Shown piece after piece: positions 34,734 through 46,000 of a stretch of DNA of 64,000 nt. Positions within the stretch are counted from its first letter, which is position 1. Every line of letters starts with the position of its first letter. Made by a program: the position numbers and the translations under genes. Source of the DNA: Prostheceraeus crozeri (Eukaryota > Platyhelminthes > Polycladida > Euryleptidae); the NCBI GenBank assembly GCA_907163375.1, contig CAJQUW010010412.1:1-64000 (forward strand), in the 5' to 3' direction. Under the pieces are notes generated by a model. It saw only the letters and a list, made by a program, of their open reading frames with translations. It had not been told where the DNA came from and did no database searches.

Positions 34734-37170
34734 CTGAGCCCGAGTTAACTCGCATCGGTAGGTCATATACTGACAGGTAAACTTTTCCGTTACACTGTTC
34801 ACGAATGCCGAGTTAATTCGTTTCTAGTATGAAATGACTTAATGTCCCACTTTCGACTTTCGACTTTCGATACTCTTGCAATGTTTACAATTAATGTAAA
34901 TTCGCATTCTTTATCACAGGATGTGACCTATTACACTGAAAATCAGAATCGTAAATGGCAGGATTAGGCTACCTTTTGAGAATGAATAGAAGTTATTGAA
35001 ATATTCTCGAATACATTAATAGCTCACATGTGATACTGGTCAATGTTCAAAGATATCTTTCAAAACGACGCTTAGGAGAACAGAATGTCTAAAAGTAGAG
35101 CGCAGCTCAAAATTGCGTCACAAGTTTGACTGCAAATTAGAATTGTGTAGATAATTTGCAGAAATGTGTCATATTGTCTTTGAGTCACATCGCACAGATC
35201 TGATCGCATTGTTTTAGATCACAACTTAACGACCAAGCAGGTGGCTGATGCTGTTGCACAACATTATTAAAAAGATGATGAGAGTGAAGATGATGTATAG
35301 GCGAGATTTCGTATGAGGCCATGAGTTTAGATGTATGAGATGTATGAGGCTATGAGTCTAGATGTATGAGATGTATGAGGCTATGAGTCTAGATGTATGA
35401 GATGTATGAGGCTATGAGTCTAGATGTATGAGATGTATGAGGCTATGAGTCTAGATGTATGAGATGTATGAGGCTATGAGTCTAGATGTATGAGATGTAT
35501 GAGGCTATGAGTCTAGATGTATGAGATGTATGAGGCTATGAGTCTAGATGTATGAGATGTATGAGGCTATGAGTCTAGATGTATGAGATGTATGAGGCTA
35601 TGGGTCTAGATGTATGAGTCTAGATGTATGAGATGTATGAGGCTATGAGTCTAGATGTATGAGATGTATGAGGCTATGGGTCTAGATGTATGAGTCTAGA
35701 TGTATGAGATGTATGAGGCTATGAGTCTAGATGTATGAGATGTATGAGGCTATGAGTCTAGATGTATGAGTCTAGATGTATGAGATGTATGAGGCTATGA
35801 GTCTAGATGTATGAGATGTATGAGGCTATGGGTCTAGATGTATGAGTCTAGATGTATGAGATGTATGAGGCTATGAGTCTAGATGTATGAGATGTATGAG
35901 GCTATGAGTCTAGATGTATGAGATGTATGAGGCTATGAGTCTAGATGTATGAGATGTATGAGGCTATGAGTCTAGATGTATGAGATGTATGAGGCTATGA
36001 GTCTAGATGTATGAGATGTATGAGGCTATGAGTCTAGATGTATGAGATGTATGAGGCTATGAGTCTAGATGTATGAGATGTATGAGGCTATGAGTCTAGA
36101 TGTATGAGATGTATGAGGCTATGGGTCTAGATGTATGAGTCTAGATGTATGAGATGTATGAGGCTATGAGTCTAGATGTATGAGATGTATGAGGCTATGG
36201 GTCTAGATGTATGAGTCTAGATGTATGAGATGTATGAGGCTATGAGTCTAGATGTATGAGATGTATGAGGCTATGAGTCTAGATGTATGAGTCTAGATGT
36301 ATGAGATGTATGAGGCTATGAGTCTAGATGTATGAGATGTATGAGGCTATGGGTCTAGATGTATGAGTCTAGATGTATGAGATGTATGAGGCTATGAGTC
36401 TAGATGTATGAGATGTATGAGGCTATGAGTCTAGATGTATGAGATGTATGAGGCTATGAGTCTAGATGTATGAGATGTATGAGGCTATGAGTCTAGATGT
36501 ATGAGATGTATGAGGCTATTAGTCTAGATGTATGAGATGTATGAGGCTATGAGTCTAGATGTATGAGATGTATGAGGCTATGAGTCTAGATGTATGAGAT
36601 GTATGAGGCTATGGGTCTAGATGTATGAGTCTAGATGTATGAGATGTATGAGGCTATGAGTCTAGATGTATGAGATGTATGAGGCTATGAGTCTAGATGT
36701 ATGAGATGTATGAGGCTAGATTTCGATGATCTGATGATGGAGAATTGTGCATTTACTGTGTTGCTGAACAGAGTGCCATGTCCTTGCCTCTGTTGCAACA
36801 TGTTTCCGTCAACTCCATGCGATTCGAGACAACAGGAGAGAGATTTACTTTGTAGATTAGAATCAGCAGGTTCTCCTGATTCCACACAATCTTTCTCATG
36901 GATCTGACTTACTCATTATCTCGATTTAAGCAGAGCTATATTGCTGAGGATTGAACACAGACTATGTTCACTGCTTCGATCATATGTAAACTTGATGCTT
37001 AGAATAAAAGCTCTTTATTAAATTTCTGTTTAAGAAAATACAAAATTTATCATCTCAAAATCAGTGGATAATTTAATTTTGACCGAAGCCCCTTCAGAGA
37101 CACAGAGGGACACCTAAATTGTTTCAATGATATTGGCTTGCTGTCTCGATGCGAGTTAACTCGTGCTCAG
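34734..37170. mobile_element. Possible MITE/DNA element with 24-bp inverted ends enclosing a minisatellite
   Basis: CTGAGCCCGAGTTAACTCGCATCG at 34734-34757 is inverted at 37147-37170 with one mismatch. The centre GAGTTAACTC is itself palindromic. Nothing coding lies inside, and no target duplication was found. Confidence 0.45.
35308..36717 (+). repeat. 31-bp minisatellite, about 1.4 kb, with higher-order structure
   Basis: The unit CTATGAGTCTAGATGTATGAGATGTATGAGG repeats about 45 times. A 45-bp variant (extra TCTAGATGTATGAG, usually with CTATGGG) occurs at 35598, 35674, 35826, 36119, 36195, 36347 and 36609. The spacing 76, 152, 293 repeats as 76, 152, 262, showing a 521-bp duplicated block with one unit lost. 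Confidence 0.97.
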
Positions 37171-37750
37171 TGAAAGTCGGTGGGTATATGAAATAAGCAT
37201 CGCAGCCAAAGCCCGTTCAGACAGAGCACGGTTTTAAAAGTTATTTATTTGAAGTCACGAAATTAAAAAAAAATTCTGGGCATAATCCTCCAACCCGATT
37301 GCAAATTCATCCTCTTTAAGCATGAGCTTATTGGTCGCCTAAATACATTTTCATATATTTCAAAATACTTGCACTCTGAAAGACCTGTCGATCGAGTTAT
37401 TCATGCCATTATTCTTTCTAAGATAAAATGCGGCATATCGGTGCATGCTAGTGATAGAATCGCTGTAAAGAGAATTGATTATTTTGTGTATGTCATCTAC
37501 AGCAAAAAGACACACGATTACACATATACATATTTTTCTGTATAATTCTTATGCATATTTTTTCTGTACAACTGTGTGAATGAAAATCCTTTTTCTGGTT
37601 ATTCAGTACAATTTTTCATCGCTTTCTCTACCTCCCTCTCTCTTTCTCTCTCTCTCTCCAGCTACGAAGTTTTCAATAAATCAACAGATTTGGGCTCATG
37701 CTTCACATCATTTGTGCGAGTGACACAGCAAGGGGAACCGTCCTCTTCTT

Positions 37751-37798
<48 letters not shown>

Positions 37799-39204
37799 CG
37801 TGCCATTATCTATCCACATCTTTCTCTACTTCTTTCACAGTCAACAGCACTTTGCAGAAGGAGTTCCATCCAATAAGCTACTTCAAACTATTCTATACAA
37901 ATGACGCTCACAGTGAGACAATAATTATCGTGTCTTCAGCGCTATCTGAATGGCATGTTATCTATTACAATACAGCGTTGAAATAGTCGATCACCTTGTG
38001 TGGAATTCTTTCTGGTAAGCACAGCCAGTCATTTTTCTAAAATGTTTAACACAGCAAAAATGCAAATTATTTCACAGCGGAGTTCTAAGTTGAAAATATG
38101 AATGCATGAAGACTATTTGATTTTAAGAAAACAAATTTTCAGAATGTGTTGCGATAATAACAGAAAATACGCTGTTGACTAACTGGTGGCATTTATTTAC
38201 CTCAAAACTAGTGTTTTCTCCTTTTGTTGGGTAAAGCCCTTCGAAGAAATATTCTGAAAATGAAAAAATCGCCACATTATCTATCTATACTACTTTCAAA
38301 ATATTGCCTATAAACTTCGAGAAAGCACTTTCAAACTATATATATTTCTGAAAGCCTATTTTGTAACAATTTTGAATAACACAAGGAGAATGTTTCAAAC
38401 TGATTTATGTGCTTGTCAAAGCAAGTCAAAGAAAATTTGGGGCTTTCGGGTTTATGGGCCTCTAGGAACCACCAATTTCAAAAACAATTAATTCAACAAC
38501 ATTCGAATGATAGATCCGAAAATTCTGTTTTAGATGTCAATATTTCCTAATAGCAAAAAAATTTGGAAGGTGTCGACAAATGTACGTACGTGTCCGTAGA
38601 TTTATGCCAAGTATCCAACTTGCTGTCGCGCACATGACTATCATTGCAATTGACTTCAAATACTAAACTTGGGACACAATCACGCAACATAAAAAAACAA
38701 AGCTTACAAGCCCACGTCAAATCAGGAGAAAGGAATATACAGGGATTTTTGGGATTCACAATCTCTGCGATTACTATCGATGACAGCATGAGCTGTATGT
38801 CTGCTTGGGTATGCCTTGAAATAGTCATGCAAATCGTGGCATTTACATTGATAACTATTCTCTTTTGAGCTATACAAATAGAAATACATCAAAATCCTGA
38901 AAATCAGCTCTTCCTCTTATTTGCTTGTGTTATATGTTGCTATCACGGAATAAATGAATGGAAGTTGCATCGTCGGTGTAAGAAGATGGTTTTTACAAAA
39001 CTGCTTCTCCTATCTCTTCTATCTGATATTTCTTCTATCTATTATCTTCTATCATAAGGACGAACAGTACAGGTTCAAACACAATGCCTGAGACACTGCG
39101 ACGACAACCTCTATCCAAGTTGCGCAAAATCCATTTGACAAAAAAACAAAAGATGAATTCCAATGATGCATCTACGGTAGTCTAAAGGTACGAAATGATC
39201 ACAA
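37171..39204. other. No gene seen
   Basis: Contains the CT tract at 37741-37794 and only short frames. The minus-strand text near 39050-39190 (EPVLFVLMI) faintly recalls a LINE RT but is too weak to call. Confidence 0.45.
37741..37794. repeat. (CT)n microsatellite
   Basis: About 22 pure CT units with impure CT-rich sequence from 37620. Confidence 0.95.
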
Positions 39205-40640
39205 GTGCAGTTAGAAGAGCCACACACAATTCCATGTGCTCTGGATTGCATTTCCTTTCTCTACTCGGAAGATTCACAAAGAGGGGGCTCCATACTCCAA
39301 TACACACCTTATGCAATTGAAATATATTGGATAGTAATATACAGTTGGCGCACTTCCAGAAATGGCTTCAATTGCCGCAACACAGAAAGGCTCGATGACG
39401 ATCTCTTTGTGATATTAGCTACATGTGTATTCCACTTAAGAACTTTGATGCAGTAAGAGGAATGTTAGGAACACCCAAATCAGCTAAATCCTTTGTATTT
39501 GAAATTTGCACAAACATTTGCGAACACTCCTCTGTTTTGATTTCTATTTTGTATTCATTTAGCCACTGTGGTAATTCACTATACACTAGGTGACATTGCC
39601 ACGCGTAATTCACGTGTAATTACGGAGCACCCGCAAACATCCGTCGTTAAGGGTAGTTTACATTTCTACGCGCTGCACTAGGAGTCAGCAATCAACTGAT
39701 TTGACGCTTTTAAAACATGGGGAATGTTTGCGAATACGTACGGGCGAGCGTTTATAGTTTACGCGTCCACTAAGGTTGTCCGCGTTGCCGATTGAACCAC
39801 AGATGAACCGCTAAGCATGCTCTGTCTTCCCTGAGCATGAAATTGAGGTGCTATCACATTGTTTAGCCTCTGATACATGCAGACACATAAGACGCAAAGT
39901 CTACATAACAGGACTGCCGATAGATGTTGCAGCAATGTCACGCGTGGCCACGGATGTTTAGGGTCATGTGTAATTACGCGCAGTTTAAGCGTGAATTACG
40001 CGTAATTGGGCGTGGCATGTCTCATGCGTAGCCATGCATGAGAAGACTTGTAATAGCGTCATTATAGATAATACCAATCAGCATATTTAGTAAGTGATAG
40101 AAGCCGTTTGTGTATAATACATCAATCTTTTACAAAGTAACTGAAAATAGAGGGGCAAAACGATGACCCTTGAGGCACCCCACTAAACATCAGGAAGGAT
40201 CTCACTCGTACAATGTTTCCATCGGACCCGTTGAATCTTTCAAATAATTGTTGATAAAGGCAATCAAACATGGATTCAAATTGTCTTTGAGCATCTTCTT
40301 AATAAGAAGAAAATTATGAGAAAACTTGCCAAAACCAGATACGAAATGACAAGCGCACACATTAGGTCTTTGAATGCTACATGCTATAAAATCCTCAATA
40401 TTAAGAAGTGCGCAAGCTGTTGCTCTGTTTTTCTACAGCCATATTGATAACGATCAACTTTCATCTATAATTCAGCACCGGTTCTTTTGATTATCTGTTT
40501 CTCCAGACTTCCTTCGGGAATAGGCAGTAAAGAAATTGGCCTAGTATAATTAAGTTTCAGGGGAGTGGATTTGGAAGTTGGTACCAAAAAATCCCCAACC
40601 AAAGCATGTTGTCCAATGCAGTAGATCAATTATAGCTTAA
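39205..40640 (-). mobile_element. Old LINE reverse-transcriptase relic, split by a MITE
   Basis: Minus strand, in order: TRPISLLPI-like text at about 40540, QYGCRKTEQQLAHFL at about 40440, SGVPQGSSFCPSIFSYF (RT motif B) at about 40185-40130, then after the MITE LPQWLNEYKIEIKTEECSQM, IPLTASKFLSGIHM (thumb, KFLGI-type), VANITKRSSSSL and LEYGAPLF-like text down to about 39260. Many stops and frame changes mark it as ancient. The order along the strand is collinear with an intact RT once the MITE is discounted. Confidence 0.65.
39592..40022. mobile_element. MITE, about 431 bp, inserted in the LINE relic
   Basis: Left end GACATTGCCACGCGTAATTC. The right end inverted reads GACATGCCACGCCCAATTAC. 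Subterminal CGTAATTCACG and GTAATTACG repeat in both arms. No coding content. Confidence 0.75.
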
Positions 40641-41759
40641 GAAAGTCTTTCAAACCGTTCCTCCAGCTCGCCAGGCTCCTCTTATGACAACGTCATCGAA
40701 AGGTGCTTACAACTGGCTATGAGTAACTCCCAGTCAAAGCTTCGGACTCAAACAGGAACCTACAGAAGTGCTAATTCTTTTGAAATGATGGGGCGCACGA
40801 CAGCTCAGCGTTTTGCGTTTAGACTGCTTCTCCACCTGGCGGAGTCCAATCTGTTCAGTACGCCAGCGCCATGCCTCTTTCATTGAGGACATTGCTAGCT
40901 TCAAAACTTCCATTATAGCTTATTTCCTCTATCATATTTGCATCTTTGTTTGTCAAACGTTTTCTACATGCAGTTACGTATGGTCGCTTCCTCTTAATTT
41001 CAGGCAGCAGTGTGTTCTTTTGTGTTTTTCTAATTTCTAATTCTAACGCAATGTGCTTAGAAAGAAAGGCAATTTCCAGCAGTCTTGACTGCTTTTCACT
41101 TAATGTTGCAAAAGGATCCTGAAATAAGGTAAGAATGTCAGGCAGTTCCAAGCCAATTCCTTCTATTTCGGGCGCTAATGTCACAATTGCAGAACAATTC
41201 GAATGAAAATGAAATCTACAAATTCTTCTGCCAAATCAAGAGTCAGTATTGACAACCGACGTAACAAAGTTTTATTTTAAATTCATGTTCACTTATGTCG
41301 GAAAATGCTTATTCAGTGATACGAAAGACGATTTGTTTAAAATGTTTGTGAGCACCTGTCACCTTCGCTGCAAACCCCGTCCCATCTTTGCATTGCCTCA
41401 AAATTTCAGTGGATTTGGAAGGTCAAATGATTTGCTTAGAAAACCACACTTTTCGGTGGAAAGGATTCCGCCATTTTTCGAGAATATTTCATGCGATGAC
41501 TTTCAACGAAACGGATCGATATGCATTATCAATGCATTCATTTACTGATGTGTTTCTATGAATCATGTCCTGAACATTAGATGCACCATAGATATCGAAT
41601 GCAATCTCCAAAATCAGAATGTTGTCAAATGTGGATTGGATGGCACTCATGAATAATTGCAAACTAAAAATAGGAATGAAACAGCAGTTTTTGCGTCTTT
41701 TCCCTAAAAATGTGAAAACGTTCGGTATCTTCTAGATGTCCATAGTGGAGATGGAACCG
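40641..41759. other. Unassigned, two unrecognised frames
   Basis: A minus frame at 41184-40855 (109 codons, charged and helix-rich, DILTLFQDPFATLSEKQ) and a plus frame at 41249-41548 (99 codons) have no domain I recognise and no clear splice signals. They may be exons of unknown genes or chance. Confidence 0.25.
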
Positions 41760-42460
41760 CGGTCCTTGACCGGTCTGAAGAAGGAACTGTGCCGGTCTCC
41801 GGTCTGAAGTAGAACCTGCGCCGGTCTCCGATCTGAACCGCTATTAAGTAGGATCTGTGCCGGTCTTCGGTCTGAACCGCTATTAAGTAGGACATGTGCC
41901 GGTCTTCGGTCTGAACCGGTATTAAGTTGGACCTGTGCCGGTCTTCGGTCTGAACCGGTATTAAGTTGGATCTCTGTCGGTCTTCGGTCTGAAGTAGAAC
42001 CTGCGCCGGTCTCCGGTCTGAAGCAGAACCTGCGCCGGTCTCCGGTCTGAAGTAGAACCTGCGCCGGTCTCCGGTCTGAAGCAGAACCTGCGCCGGTCTC
42101 CGGTCTGAACCGGTATTAAGTTGGATCTGTGCCGGTGTCCGGTCTGAAGTTAGAACCTGTGCCGGTCTCCGATCCGCACCGGTATGAAGTAGAACCTGTG
42201 TCGATCTCTGATCCGAACCGGTATTAAGTTGGATCTGTGCCGGTCTCCGATCCGAACCGGTATGAAGTAGGACCTGTGCCGTTATCCAGTCTGAAGCAGA
42301 ACCTGCGCCGGTCTCCGATCCGAACCGGTATGAAGTAGGACCTGTGCCGTTATCCAGTCTGAAGCAGAACCTGCGCCGGTCTCCGATCCGAACCGGTATG
42401 AAGTAGGACCTGTGCCGGTCTCCGGTCTGAAGTAGGATCTGTGCCGGTCTCCGGTCCCAA
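41760..42460 (-). repeat. CCGGT-rich minisatellite with mixed 29- and 39-bp units
   Basis: Units such as GAAGTAGAACCTGCGCCGG + TCTCCGGTCT (29 bp) and GAACCGGTATTAAGTTGGAC + CTGTGCCGGTCTTCGGTCT (39 bp) alternate about 20 times. A 256-codon minus-strand frame is open only because the unit lacks stops in that frame. It ends about 500 bp before the first exon of the transporter gene. Confidence 0.9.
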
Positions 42461-42965
42461 GGAGGAAAATTCATAACGCAGATGCATGTATAGGGATCAA
42501 GAGGGTTAATTCGATGCTTTTGTCTCGATTGCTTGATTTCAGAGTTTGATGTTTACATGTACGCCTTCTTGTGCGCCATCGATTTCAATTGTCGTGAATT
42601 GAAATTTTTGGGATCTTATTTTGTCTGTTTGCTAAATTGACTATTTTATACTTAAATCACAGTGAAATGAAATCGATAAAACTAATCTGATAAAATGATA
42701 TGATCTCTCATTTTGCACCAAAACTGCAATCATGCTGTAGTTTGCTGAATCACGCAGATATTTTCATAAACATTTTTGTCAGGTTGCTATGATGCCATCA
42801 TGCAAAAATAATGTCAAATTAACTAAAAGCTATTTAATCATTTTTGCAGCCAAATAGCTAAGATGAGCTGATAATTGTAATACTCGTATGTGCTGAACAC
42901 GATTCTCGTACTTCAATTTACTTCGTCGGAACAGTGTTAATATTATTTCCGGATTTTTTTTTCAG
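42461..42965 (+). other. Upstream region of the ABCC gene
   Basis: No coding sequence. It ends in a T-rich tract and TTCAG, the acceptor of the first coding exon, so it is probably intron and the promoter with any 5' UTR exon is farther left. I cannot place the promoter. Confidence 0.4.
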
Positions 42966-43011
42966 ATACGATACCGACATGCAGTTGAAGATCTGCTCAA
43001 CACCTTTCTTG
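42966..43011 (+). CDS. ABCC exon 1 (first coding exon)
   Basis: Acceptor TTTTTTTTCAG at 42965 and donor GTAAGC at 43012. The ATG is at 42979, giving [11 protein letters not shown]. Joined to exon 2 this yields ICSTPFLNTTSFWD, matching the FCGS.FWN.T start of MRPs. The 13 bp before the ATG are 5' UTR. Confidence 0.75.
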
Positions 43012-46000
43012 GTAAGCAAATCACAGAAACGGCAAATTATGCAATTTTGAGGATGTTTCCCTGCACGCATCGTTGTCATCTACATGTACATGTATTTTCC
43101 ACTCAGATAATCAAAAGATCTGCGGCGCATTTTCCTCGTTGCATTGTTGGGATTAAACTAACTGAACCCAGACATCGGAAACGAGGGTAAGAAGAAGTCC
43201 ACTTCCCCATTCAGAACTTGCTACTCGAAGTCTTGAAGCCGCAAAATCATTGTTATCCCAATAAACAGTTCTTTACGCACGAGTATACAATATTGCAGTC
43301 ATCTTTATTTACTCATGCTCCGGCGACAACAAGCCGTGTCGCCGCGTAGTTACATCAAAGAGGACGTTTATCCCTGGGAATTTTGGAGCAGGAACTACGT
43401 GAAACTGTAGCACAAAGGAAAGTCTTTCACAAAATGCAATTTTACTAATTCATCTAAAACATACAATACAAAAACGTGAAGGAATCGCGCGCACTGCACT
43501 GCACTGTTCAGATACTGGCGGTTGATGATCTTGGCTCGGTCATGAATTGGTTAATTGCACTTTATTGTATCTCTTATCTTGCATAATGTGCTTTATTATG
43601 TGCTTTAAATGAAGCTGTTTATTTATCGTTTATCATCATGGAATCACGGTGACCCCAGGCCAGGTTAAGTTATCAAATGATCTAAAATTTTACAATAGGG
43701 TCTACATCTTAATTAAAATGAAAACAAAACAATGACAACGACAATTGTCAACACGACACGAAATTCGATCATGTTTCGAACTCAGGACTCAATTATTCGT
43801 GTATATGCTCCATTTGAAAATCGGACTTCATTGTGAAATCTGCGATTCCTCTCATGTTTCCTAAATATCGACTCATCTTTTTTCAGAACACAACGTCATT
43901 TTGGGATCAAGCTCGTCCATACCCTTCGCCATGCTTTTTATACAGTATTATGACGTTTCCGTGTGTGCTGATCTGGCTTGGATTTATTCCATATTTCCAT
44001 TATATATATAAAGAAAGACGTCCACTAGCTATTCCTCACAATATCTTGAATAAATCTCGCACGGTGAGTTGATTTACATTCTACTTGCTGTCCAGGTCAG
44101 TAGATTTTTGGTGTTTGTTGTTCTTTTGTTTGTCTTTTGATTTTCCATGCCATATTAAGGATAAACTCTCTCAATAGCGCAAGACACTTTTTCGCTAGCA
44201 CAGGGAGAACTTGACTACTTCAAAAATGTACTTTCTTACACCGTGCCAAGCAATGATCAGACTTGAAAACCGGAAACGCGTCATTTACAAATGTTCACAA
44301 CCCGACCAGGGTTGTTTATATCGCCAAATATGTTTTTGATTATGAACAAAGTGAAATTTGAATGCATTGTGACTAGTGGTTGAAGCTTAGATTAAATATG
44401 TACAAAAAATGATTACACATAACACCAAACGAATTGATGACATTACTTGCAAAATTAAGGATCAATTGTCCTGGTTTAGACTTGTGGTCTTGAAACTGAT
44501 AGTGATACGCAGTATTCAACCTAAGTTGAAGGAGGTTGAAAATAAACATAATGATAAACTAAAACGGTTATGGTTAAATAATCGGATCAAATCTCCGGAT
44601 TGCCTTGTTAATCTAAGTAACTATGAATTAACCATAAAAGAGCGTGAAGTACTAAGGTTTGGCCTTAAACATAGTGTGATTCCTAAAAATATTTGTAATG
44701 ATAAGATTAAATACCAATTAGAAAAAGCTATTGCTGTTAACATTAAAAATGAAAATGAATTTAATTTAACACCAGTGGTAAAACGTGAAATTCAGGAAGC
44801 TGCAACTCACTTCTTTAAAGCTGGAAAAAAGATATGTAATGATAAATACAATCGTGAAACCCACAAAGTACTGGAAAAGTTGGCGAAACGCAGGGATATA
44901 AAAGTGTGTTCCTTTGATAAGGGAAATGGATTGGTGATAGTCAACTCATTTGAGTACAACAAAAAAATGAGTGATATTTTAAAAGACGTAACTAAATTCC
45001 AAAAAATTGAATGTGATGAGGATGACATTCGCAAACATCCGACAGTAACCGAGGATGGGAGATTGTATCGTTACATTTATAAGTATTTGCGTAGACATAT
45101 TGATGAGAAAACGTACAAGTTTATTAGTCCTTCTGGCAGTGAGCTCGGTAGGATCCATGGTACTGTGAAAGTGCACAAAGATAACAAACCTATGAGACCA
45201 ATAATAAGTACTATTGGCTCTGCAAGTTACAATTTGGCAAAATTTTTCGATAATCTAATAAAACCACATATAAATTCGAAACATATGTTGAATTCTACCT
45301 CTCACTTGATAGAAGAAATTAATAAAAATCAAGAACTTTTTCATGACAAGCATATTTTAATTAGTTATGATGTTGAATCACTGTTCACGAACATACCTGT
45401 AAATGAAACAATTGAGCTGGCGGCTAATTTAGTCTATGATAAGAATTCAACTAATAAGCCTTTGTTTGGCAGGGATGTATTTAAAAAAAACTGTGCCTGT
45501 TTGCCACGAGTGGTCAATTTTTATTTAATGACCAAATGTTTAAGCAGATAGATGGTGTAAGTATGGGCTCCCCCCTTGCTCCTACACTCGCAAATCTATT
45601 TTTGTCACATATGCAACAAAATTGGATCAATGAAGAATGCAGTCCACTTTATTACGCAAGATATGTAGATGATTGCATTTGCGTTTTTGATGATATAAAG
45701 AAAGTAGAACGGTTTCACCAATTTTTAAATAGACAACACAAAAATTTAAAATTTACTGTAGATATTGGTGGCAATAGTATAGCATTCTTGGATGTTAAAA
45801 AAAATTTTGCATAATTTGGAAACTAGCATCTTCAGAAAAGAAACGTTCACAAATGTGCTATTAAATTTTGAAGCAAACTGTCCAAGAGCGTGGCACCGGG
45901 GTCTGGTTATTGGAATGCTGAGTAGAGCATATACGGTAGCCAGCAATTGGAATATATTTCATGATGAAATTGAAAAAATTCTGAAAATTTTTGAATGCAA

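Noticed and set aside
37576-37986. 136-codon frame with poly-Ser/Leu
   Set aside because: Created by the CT microsatellite.
39050-39190. EPVLFVLMI reading resembling an RT strand
   Set aside because: Too short, and in the wrong order relative to the better-supported LINE relic next to it.
41704-42474. 256-codon minus-strand frame rich in TGDRR/DRRPAQ repeats
   Set aside because: It is the translation of the CCGGT minisatellite, whose unit lacks stops. The units (29 and 39 bp) shift frame and no start or splice context supports a gene.
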